Of a stretch of DNA of 64,000 nt, positions 10,522-19,500 are shown in pieces. Location: positions 1-64,000 of the forward strand of contig JANBQC010000057.1 of NCBI GenBank assembly GCA_027576995.1. Direction: 5' to 3'. Below the pieces are notes generated by a model. That model was not told the origin of the DNA and made no database searches. It worked only from the letters and a program-made list of their open reading frames with translations. The translations under genes and the position numbers were made by a program. The number at the start of each line of letters is the position of its first letter. Within the stretch, counting starts at the first letter, position 1. Source of the DNA: Dimargaris cristalligena (lineage: Eukaryota > Kickxellomycota > Dimargaritomycetes > Dimargaritales > Dimargaritaceae).

Positions 10522-13500
10522 ATGGCAACGTCGAAACCCCTTTCGTCCGAGACCAGCCCGGCCAACCTGGCGGGGCTTGTCCAGGCCGCCCAGGCCGGTG
10601 CCCAAGCCCTTATGCAGTATTTGCTCAAGACTCCCTCCTCCCAGTACGACCGCAAGGATTTCCAAAAGAAAATGGTTGCGTTACCCTGGAACCTACTCAC
10701 CCGAACCCTGGACTACCTTCTGCTACAGCTGGCCCATGAAGAGGCCAAGCGAGAGGCCTCGGGGTCCTCCCCGTCCACCACCACACCCCGTACTTCGTCG
10801 TCGGCGTCATCGTCAGCGACTCTGCGTGATCAAATCGGCAGTGAGCGGTGGACGAAACGGCGGGCTCACTTCCATGCCACTTTCTTTGTTCTCCTGCGCG
10901 CCTGCGCCTACAAGGCGGAGCGTTCCCAATCCCACCCCTCCAAAGGAACACTCCCGGCCGCATTTCACTATTTCTTATCTGTCGAACGTTTGGAGCGACT
11001 GATTCGGGTGCTTTTGGCGGAAATCCCCAATGGCCCTTCCACCTTGGTTTTTGCCGCCCTGGAAACGCTGTGTTTTCTTTGCGAACACGCAGGTCCCATT
11101 CCCCAGCCGGCACCCACGTCTTCACCGGCCACCGCAACGCCCAACGGAAAATTACGGACCGCCGCACAGTCGAATCGCTCCAAATCTCCCCGGCCTTACG
11201 CCGCTTTCGCCCAGGACATCCTTTTTTCACAGATCGAGGCCCAAAATGTGTATACTTACCTATTGACACTGGCCCAGAAAGGCGACTATCCATTGCGCAA
11301 TTTGGTGCTCCGCATCGCACAGGCTACTTGGGAACGCTTTCATCGGTTCCTGTGGAACTCGGCCCAGCTTTCCCTCTTGATCAAGATTATGACCGCGGAA
11401 CCACCCGGAGGGGGCACGCCGGACTGGTTACATGAATTAAGCGAGCGCCCGAGTCTTAAATTCCGGGCCGCCTGCGCCCAGTTGCTCTACCGGCTGTTCC
11501 GCATGGAGCCCACCACTGTGAACCTAATCCCAGTTGGTTCCACCACCGCCCTGGTCAAACTCTGGCGGACACTGGCTCTCCTGGTGTTACAGGTCCTCCC
11601 TACCCCTCCCTCAGACGCCGTCGGGGCCCTACTTCCTCTGGTCAAACGGATGTTTTACCTATTGACTGAGATTGTCGTAATTCTCAACCAACAATTATCC
11701 ATCAACTGTGATATTTTTGCCAAAGCCCTCTGCCCTGCCCCCTGTACCCAGGTCACCTACCATTTGGGCCGTATACTGGTCGAGTCGATTCAGACGGGCT
11801 CGGCGGGGGACCGTAGCCATCTCCTGTGGCTCTGGTGGCTGCTGCGGGCCCTATTCCACATCATGAATACGGCGGGGGCCAACGGCATCAGCTTCCCTGA
11901 CACCGACCGTTTAACGACCCTCACTATCCAATTACTGCGGATTTTGGTCGCCCATCGGTTTGAGCCCCCGTCGACCCCATCAAGCAACCCGACGGCCCAG
12001 CTCTATGTCCCACCTGAAGGGGGGGTCACTCCTCCGCCGGCTGCAGCCCAGGATCCGGGAATATGGAACTGGACCCTGGGCACCGGCTGCCCCGAGCAAC
12101 TCCGATTGTGCCTGGAAGACTATCGCCAGGCTGCTGCCCACGGACAGTGGCTGGCCGACCCGATCGGAGGGCCTCAGTTGGCACTTGGCGACCCAGCGGC
12201 CCCACGGACACCCATTTTACCCTCCCAAAACCTAGCCCTGGATGCCATGGGGGTCACTCTTCACACGGCCGTCCCCCTAATCTATGAAATGGTCAAGTTT
12301 TTCAGTCGGGCTTACCAGGCCTCGGCTGGCCCTCATGCTCCCCATGGCGTCCTGGTGGTACTGTGTTCTCTGTTTATCCAGGTACATCACATTATTCGCG
12401 ATGTGCCCCCCGCCGAGGCCTCCGCCCGCACATTGGCCGAAGTGACCAAATTACGCATTTCCCTCCTTCGACTCTTCTACAATTGCTTCCGCAGTAGTGG
12501 GGGTCAGCGCCTGGATGTTTTGCCTGCCGAGGCACATATTCTCTCAGAGGTGACCCAAACTCTGCTCGAGTATGTATTTGAGGCCCCCCCACCGCCACCG
12601 GTAGTGTCGCCAGAGCCAACTGCCCACCCTATTGTCCGTCGGACCCCGAATGACTCCCAACAACAGGATCCCGCGGCGTACCTGCGACACGAAGCACTCC
12701 GGGTTCTGGTGGTGATGGCTCGCCACCCGTACTGCCGGGTTCACTTGGCGGCCGCCCCTTCTGCCCTCGCCTTTTTGCAGTACAATTTAACCATCTGGGT
12801 GATGATGGACTTCCGGGGACCAAAATCCAGACCCCACGATCGAACCCTTCAACAGGCCGAGTTACTCCTTCAGTACATTTACTACACCCTCCAGGATCCC
12901 ATTTACCGGGTCAAAATCCGAACTGATCACAGGCTCGCGGTATTCTTTATTTTGTCCTACGCTTCAGCCGTCCGTTACACGGAGCAGCCCACCACCCACG
13001 CGGAACGCGCCGTTTTGCGCGTAATCCTAGTCGATTTGTTCAAATGCTACGAATCATTTTACCGGGATACTGGTCTACTTGATACTCTATTCCGGTGCCC
13101 TCGCTCCGCCTTGGTTGCTAAACCACCGACTGAAACAGCGGCGACTTCCTTCTGGCAGTTGGGTTCTACGCCGTTAACCGATGTGAGCCGCTGCCTACTT
13201 ACCCCTAACCATCTCTCATTCTTGACCTGCCTGATCCATGTTTTATCGAATTGGTCCACCACCAGTACTGGCCAATCGGGCCCAACGAGTTCAGGTAGCC
13301 CCTCCCTCCCCCAAGATGTGGAATATGCTGCCCCGGGAGGCCGGGATGCGAGCTGCAGTGGGGATGCTTCTACGCAACATATTCCCACAAGTAAAGCAAC
13401 CGAGCAGTGGAAAATATCCACTTCAGCACTATCCTTCCGCGATATGGTACTGTTTCAAATGGCCACGATGTTACAACAGCTCATGTCAGTAACCGCCTGC

Positions 13501-15819
13501 CTGTCTGCCGTGGCCCTGAACCCGACTATGATGGCTCTGGTTGCCCGCCGCTGGCGGGATACCAAGTACGACACGGAAGGTTTGGGCAAACCATTACTCC
13601 GTATTTTAGTGACCTGTGTGTCCTCTCCGTATTGGATGGACATGGTGCGCCAGGATATCTTGACCCACTTGTTCGCCGAACTATTGGGCATCGTCCCAGC
13701 CTCGTCCGCCACCCCACTGTCCTCGCCCACTCGGTCGCCGCCGGATGCTCTGTCTCCCGTCGCCTCTGGTCCATCCCCACCCACTCCCCGAATCAGTTCT
13801 ACCCCTGACCCGTTGGCTAAACTCGTGGTGTGCAACACCTGGGTACCGGGTTGGCAGGATCTGCAGCCGTTCGTTGGGGCCCTTCAAAACCAAATCTCCG
13901 CTATCCTAGCCCATGCCTCATTTAAGGGGGACCCGAATGTAGGCCCCACCTCCACCCTGCAGGATTTGGCCGCCAAGGCCCTGGCTTACTGTTCACCCCG
14001 CCCCCAACAAAGTGAACTGTTGGGGGCCTACGGTGATCATCCTGCAGATACCGAAGGTGGGGTGCTGGCCCAAAGATCCCCCCTCGGCACCCTGTTCCGT
14101 ATGCTCCTTCCATTAGAAGGCGCCACTAACCACCCATCCCCCCTTATCGTGGATCCTTGCCAACCCCTCCCTCGACGACAGCCCTCGATTATCCTCAGCG
14201 GTAGTGGCAGTGGGTACCGTCCGCCACATTCGACGGCCCACGAAACACATTCCCTATTGAGTCGCCAACTCCTCCGGAACGAATGGTTGCTATCGGAAAC
14301 CGAGGACTTTGTCTCGGCCTGTCAAGCCATCCAGTACCTCGCATGGCTTCGGCAAGCTGAATTCGGCCAGGCGATTATGGATGGCCAACGCACGGTTCAG
14401 GGCCAGTGTCAAGTATCGCTGGCCGATTTGGTCACACGTCTAGCCGCATTACCTGGCGACCTGGCGGTAACCATTAGTTGTGCTCCCGTTGAACGATGTA
14501 CGTTTCTCCTTCCCGATCGACGAATTAATGATCCATTGGTACGATGTTACGCTACTGGTAGCATCGATGATATGACCGGTAACCCCGAAAAATTACTGCG
14601 GGAGCGGTCTGCCTTGATGCCGATTGATGAATTCTCAAAAATACAATTGCGAAACGGCCAGTCGGTTGTCATCTTAAACTTTCCTTCAACCCGATCTCCG
14701 ACATGGGGGGTACAGTTGGAGGTACCTCGGGTGCTATTGACGGCCATATCCCCAGTTTTTGATGCCATGCTTTCGGGGCCATTCGTTGAAGCTCGTTCAG
14801 GCCAGGTTCGCTTCTCCGACCCCCGCCTAACATGGCTCGATTTTCTCGATATTTTATTCGTCGCCCTGCAGCTCCGTCACATTGGACGACAGGATCCTGC
14901 GTATTATCCGTGGAATCAAACCCAAACGGAAGACTTCACGGAGTTGATTCAAGGGGGCTATTACGATACACCCGCCACTGTAATCCCGGCGGCAACAGCG
15001 ACAGTAACCAATGGGTATTCGAATGGTGAAGGGGCAGAACCTGGAACAGCTGGCCAAACCACATCGAATCCCGCTGATAATAATAGCAGCAGCAACACCA
15101 TGACCATGCAGGAATCCTGCCAACTATTTCTCCCCTGGTTATTCCCAGTGGAACGCGGAGCGGGTTACCGTTTACGCCGCCTGTTTCGCAGTGCCGACCG
15201 GTTCCTCGTTGAACCGATTCAGCATGCTGTAAGTGGCTGGATGTTTAGTCAGCTATTAGGTATATCCTGTAGTAAGGCGGGCCTAGCCCCTAGAACTGCG
15301 TTATCACCCCTCCTAACCCACGGCATTGAATCTGGGGGCTTTGAACAATCACCTGATCCAGCATTGGTAACTACGGCGACGGCTACCACTACCCCAGCCG
15401 CCCCACCCTCAGGCAGTCTTGCAGGAGCTGCCAAACCCGCCGCCACCCTAATCAGCGACACCTCCGTATTTTCGGGGGTTAGCAGTGTACATCAGAACCC
15501 AGCGCCGTTCACGGCCCACCGCTCGCCGCCGGGCAATGATAATGGTAGTGGTGGTGGATCGGGGGCGTCGCCCACCCATTCCCTCACCCTGCCTAGCCAG
15601 CCACCGGTATTTGAAGATGAGCTCGTTCTTTGGTACCTGTTTTTCCACACCCTACCGGCCCGATCGGAACTCCAACCAGTGGTTATGAATTTGACCCGTA
15701 TGGTCCTGGGTTCCTTTGTTATCGTGGCGTCCACTGACTGCTTCCTCGCTCATTTATGGGCGTTTGAAGAAGGATCAATGGATACCTGGGATCGCCTGGC
15801 CTACCTGGTAGCATACTGA
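10522..15819 (+). CDS. giant helical-repeat protein with C-terminal BTB/POZ-like domain
   Basis: A 1765-residue uninterrupted frame. Residues 1 to ~1370 are mostly Leu-rich helices resembling ARM/HEAT repeats, broken by Ser/Thr/Pro-rich linkers. At about 1380-1440 there is a BTB-like start: VVILNFPS, then VPRVLLTAISPVFDAMLSGP and a FLDILFVALQL helix. The second half of the BTB fold seems displaced by a ~100-residue insert, resuming at SADRFLVEPIQHAVSGWM (about 1560-1577). More helices close the protein. ARM plus BTB resembles animal ARMC5, a Cullin-3 adaptor, and a ubiquitin-ligase substrate receptor is a reasonable hypothesis. Orthology is not shown by what I can see. The function is unknown. 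Confidence 0.75.
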   Translation: MATSKPLSSETSPANLAGLVQAAQAGAQALMQYLLKTPSSQYDRKDFQKKMVALPWNLLTRTLDYLLLQLAHEEAKREASGSSPSTTTPRTSSSASSSATLRDQIGSERWTKRRAHFHATFFVLLRACAYKAERSQSHPSKGTLPAAFHYFLSVERLERLIRVLLAEIPNGPSTLVFAALETLCFLCEHAGPIPQPAPTSSPATATPNGKLRTAAQSNRSKSPRPYAAFAQDILFSQIEAQNVYTYLLTLAQKGDYPLRNLVLRIAQATWERFHRFLWNSAQLSLLIKIMTAEPPGGGTPDWLHELSERPSLKFRAACAQLLYRLFRMEPTTVNLIPVGSTTALVKLWRTLALLVLQVLPTPPSDAVGALLPLVKRMFYLLTEIVVILNQQLSINCDIFAKALCPAPCTQVTYHLGRILVESIQTGSAGDRSHLLWLWWLLRALFHIMNTAGANGISFPDTDRLTTLTIQLLRILVAHRFEPPSTPSSNPTAQLYVPPEGGVTPPPAAAQDPGIWNWTLGTGCPEQLRLCLEDYRQAAAHGQWLADPIGGPQLALGDPAAPRTPILPSQNLALDAMGVTLHTAVPLIYEMVKFFSRAYQASAGPHAPHGVLVVLCSLFIQVHHIIRDVPPAEASARTLAEVTKLRISLLRLFYNCFRSSGGQRLDVLPAEAHILSEVTQTLLEYVFEAPPPPPVVSPEPTAHPIVRRTPNDSQQQDPAAYLRHEALRVLVVMARHPYCRVHLAAAPSALAFLQYNLTIWVMMDFRGPKSRPHDRTLQQAELLLQYIYYTLQDPIYRVKIRTDHRLAVFFILSYASAVRYTEQPTTHAERAVLRVILVDLFKCYESFYRDTGLLDTLFRCPRSALVAKPPTETAATSFWQLGSTPLTDVSRCLLTPNHLSFLTCLIHVLSNWSTTSTGQSGPTSSGSPSLPQDVEYAAPGGRDASCSGDASTQHIPTSKATEQWKISTSALSFRDMVLFQMATMLQQLMSVTACLSAVALNPTMMALVARRWRDTKYDTEGLGKPLLRILVTCVSSPYWMDMVRQDILTHLFAELLGIVPASSATPLSSPTRSPPDALSPVASGPSPPTPRISSTPDPLAKLVVCNTWVPGWQDLQPFVGALQNQISAILAHASFKGDPNVGPTSTLQDLAAKALAYCSPRPQQSELLGAYGDHPADTEGGVLAQRSPLGTLFRMLLPLEGATNHPSPLIVDPCQPLPRRQPSIILSGSGSGYRPPHSTAHETHSLLSRQLLRNEWLLSETEDFVSACQAIQYLAWLRQAEFGQAIMDGQRTVQGQCQVSLADLVTRLAALPGDLAVTISCAPVERCTFLLPDRRINDPLVRCYATGSIDDMTGNPEKLLRERSALMPIDEFSKIQLRNGQSVVILNFPSTRSPTWGVQLEVPRVLLTAISPVFDAMLSGPFVEARSGQVRFSDPRLTWLDFLDILFVALQLRHIGRQDPAYYPWNQTQTEDFTELIQGGYYDTPATVIPAATATVTNGYSNGEGAEPGTAGQTTSNPADNNSSSNTMTMQESCQLFLPWLFPVERGAGYRLRRLFRSADRFLVEPIQHAVSGWMFSQLLGISCSKAGLAPRTALSPLLTHGIESGGFEQSPDPALVTTATATTTPAAPPSGSLAGAAKPAATLISDTSVFSGVSSVHQNPAPFTAHRSPPGNDNGSGGGSGASPTHSLTLPSQPPVFEDELVLWYLFFHTLPARSELQPVVMNLTRMVLGSFVIVASTDCFLAHLWAFEEGSMDTWDRLAYLVAY

Positions 15820-16583
15820 TTTGTATCCACTTATTATTTTTACTTTTATTTTTATTTCTCAATTCACTACACCTCCACCTCCATCACCTGACCCCCGTGT
15901 TTGTTACATTTCAAATTACCCATTAGTGCCCCATGTCATTACTTTACCTTATTTTTTTCCACAATTCTACACATTTCTTGCCGATTGTTATATTTGAATA
16001 TTTATCCAAATATCATCCAGTGGGGGATCAATTGCCTACATGTATTATATACCAATTATTATCAAAGAATTTCACCTCGCGAGACTGTAAACGCCTTTGA
16101 ATCACGCCATTCTCTGAGTATACCGGGCCCCTTCATTCTAATGGCCATGTCCAACGTGAGACTTATCAATAAGTGATCTAAACAAATGTAAACCCGTATA
16201 ACAAATGCTGCTATTACCTCTGGAAAATAAATGTTAGATGGCTGTTAGTATTCGGAACATGCTCAACATTTATCTCAGGAAGAGCGACTGGATAGAATAA
16301 AAAAAGATGCTGGTCAAGTTAGGGCGTTGACAGTTAAAATGGTAAATTATAGCAATTTCATTAACCAACATGTGAAAAAAATTATATGATTAAATTTAAA
16401 CAGGGGTGGGGCGAGAGGGCGCCCGTTTCTGGGAATGTGTAGAGTAACCGTACAGCTATAGTGTCCAGGGATATCAACTCAGTTAGCAGGCCGTTCACGA
16501 CTCCAGCTCCGGGGGGTTCAAAGCTACTGGGGGAATTTCTCATCCATTTTTCCATGATTTGCTTTCGACTAAAGAAACCCCTT
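15820..16583. other. convergent 3' intergenic region
   Basis: AT-rich spacer between two convergent genes, beginning with a run of TTTTATTTTTATTT-like sequence just after the stop of the BTB gene. Nothing gene-like is visible. Confidence 0.4.
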
Positions 16584-19500
16584 TTAAAACCCCTGCGTTT
16601 TGCGCCGGGCGGGGTTTCTTTTCTTCCTCGACGAGGATTTAGGAGCCGGGGTGTCGTCCTCTAGGTCCAAATCAAACAGCTGCGTGGTAGTGATGGGTCC
16701 GGATGTAAAGTCCATAACCCCACCTCTCCCTGTTGCTGCTGCGGGGTTGGGCCCTTGGGGACTGGCCGACATAGCCGTAAGGTCGATATTCAAACTCATG
16801 CGCATAATTGCTGACGCCTCGGACGAGGGTACATTGGTCTCGGGGTGTTCCCGTTTAATTCGCTTCGGCGGAGGTACCGCCGCCGCCGCCACTGCTGCCC
16901 CTCCTTCGGAATCCGGTGGCATTTCCGATGGACCGTCGAGAACTTCGAAATTATGTAGAGTATGGCGCTTCTTCTTTCTTTTCTCTTTCCGTCTCTCGCT
17001 CGATGATTGCAGTAGAGTGGCCGTAGCGGGTTGCACGGCCATGGCCCGACTGTGAATGACAGTGGGGGTCCATGATACCGGGGTTGAGGGGGGCAGGGGG
17101 GTGCTAGGCGCAGTATAGGCCGGTAGACCACGCACCGTCTGTCGCCGGCGAGCGAAAACGGATGCGTGGGGGGTACCAGCTCCGTCCTGGTGTTTGGCCA
17201 TAACCACGGTAAGCGGCTTCAGGATTTCTTCTTTGAGAGCGGCCTGGCTAGCGTAGGGGGAATGGGCCACACTGACTTGGCCGTAGGGTTCCAGAGGGGG
17301 CAATTCCTGCCGTTGGTTCGGTACCCCTAATTGCTGTTCCGGCTGGGTGGCGGCGTGGGTCAATAGACCCAGCAGCATGGTCAGTCTCGGCGTCAGTTCC
17401 TCGGTCTTGGCCGGTCGGAAAGTCAGCACCATCGCCCGCCGGGCGGTGATGAGGGGCGGGTAGAGGCGGTACGATTCCGTTACGGGGGCCGTCAAGAATT
17501 TCGTCAGGCCTGTGGGGTTCAGGGAGGCATCCACACCACTCCGTATCACTCGGCTCAGAAGGCGACCCTTGAGGAACCTCGGCATGGGGGTATCAAACCC
17601 TAACTCCCGGTACCCGTGGTACACCTGGCGTTCGGAGTGCCGGACGGGAGGTAGACCGCCCGGCCGATCATTTTCCAGGTAGGCGGCACTGGTGCAGTAG
17701 TAGGGTCGGTTGTGGGTTCGGGTGTAGTAGAGGGGTACGTCCATTTCCCACATGGTCTTCCAGCGCTCGAACATAACTGCCGTACCTCGGTAGAGGGGGA
17801 TCGCATGCGGTGCTAGGTAGCTACAGTAAAGCTCGCTGACGATGCCCGTACGACTCGGCGGGAGAAGGTCCTGAAGGGATGGCTGGGACTGCCGGGGCTG
17901 GGCCGTGCCGAACCGGCGGGACTCGCGGCGGGAGGCAATGGGTGCGATGTGCCTCAACTCTTCTACCGGTCGGACGAAACATTCCCGCGGGGGTACGCGG
18001 TCAATGTAATCGGAGGACGAAGAGCCCGGGGTTTCATTCTCGGCCATAGCCGTCTCCTCCAGGTGCGCCAAGTAATCAGCACTGGCTGCGGGGGATATTA
18101 AGCTCACAATCGACCCCACAATCTCCGTGGCCATGCTGTCGAATAAACGCTGAATGAGGGGGTCGGCCAAGCGGCCCAAGGTCGAAGGGTGCGACACGGA
18201 CGGATCCAGAAACGGGTTATGTATAGAGGAGCTACGGACATCCAATGAAGGGTCAGTGAGCATGGATGTGGCAGTAGCCGATTCCTGGGGGAAACTAAAG
18301 TCAAAGGTCGAGCGGGTCATTTTCGGACCCAGGCGGGAACGGCTACTAGAGCCTGTGTTCCGCAGGGAATTCACCACCGGATTGGTCGGCCTAGAACCAG
18401 CGGCCGGGGTAGCAGCAGGAGTGGGTGGGCGATAGGTTTGGGGGTCGGGAATTCCCAGAATGGCCCCGGTGCGTCCAACATGGTCGGCGAGTTGCGCACT
18501 GGCTTCGATGTAGGATCGAATCTGGTGCCAGCATTGTCGGATATCACCGGAGGGGTAGAAGAGCGTACCGTCCGCTACGTGCCAGGGGGAAATGATAACC
18601 CGGAGGGGTTTTAAATCGAGGGCGGGGAAATGCCTCAATAAGTCCCCAATGGAATAGTCCTTCGCCAGTAACTGGCCCACCCGGGCTAGAGTAACGGGGT
18701 AGGAGTACTGATAGACGATTTCCTGGATGGCCTGAACCAACGCCTTCGGATCCACACCGTCGGGACTGGAAGGGGGTTCCAGAGCTCCCCGGATATCAAC
18801 CCCGGAGTCTCCGTCATTTATTTCACTATCTTCATCCCTGGATATTTGGTAGCCGTAGTTTAGTCGACCGGTGGACGACGATCCCCCCAAATCTATCCTG
18901 AGGGGTCGGCCAACTCCAGCCTTAGCAATGGCCTCGATTATCCGACTGTAAAAGAAATTCAGGCGAGGAGAATGGCGCTGGTAATTCATGATTTCCTCCC
19001 GAGATTCAATCGGTAAGCAGTCCGCCGTGAAGGTTGCCGGGCCCTTCGTAAATAACCAGGCATTTTCCGCGGGTCGCCGGTTCACAGGTATATTCAGGCG
19101 CATGTTGTAGGAGGCGAGGTCCCGGTCCGTCGGCTGCAATTCCCGCATCATGGTACTGGGCGATTGGGCGTATTCCTCGGCCAACTCCCGGGCGTTTTTG
19201 GTAGCCGATTGGCACGTGGCGCAGCACTCAGGGGCTTGTGGGTGGGGCTGGTGACAATAGCACTCATAACACTCGTGAAGGAAAGTACTAGTGCGTGCAT
19301 TCCCGTACACCTGGTGGTAAATCGCCCCCGTGGGGATGACTTGGTAGATATGGAAACGGGCGTCCAGGGTTCGTACGGGGGCCGCGGCCCCGCTATTTAA
19401 ATTCCACTGGGGATCGATCACCAATCCGCTCAGGGATGGGAACCGTCGGCCAGGCGGGTGGTGGAAATTGGATTGAGCCGGCTGACTCGGAATTTGTCCC

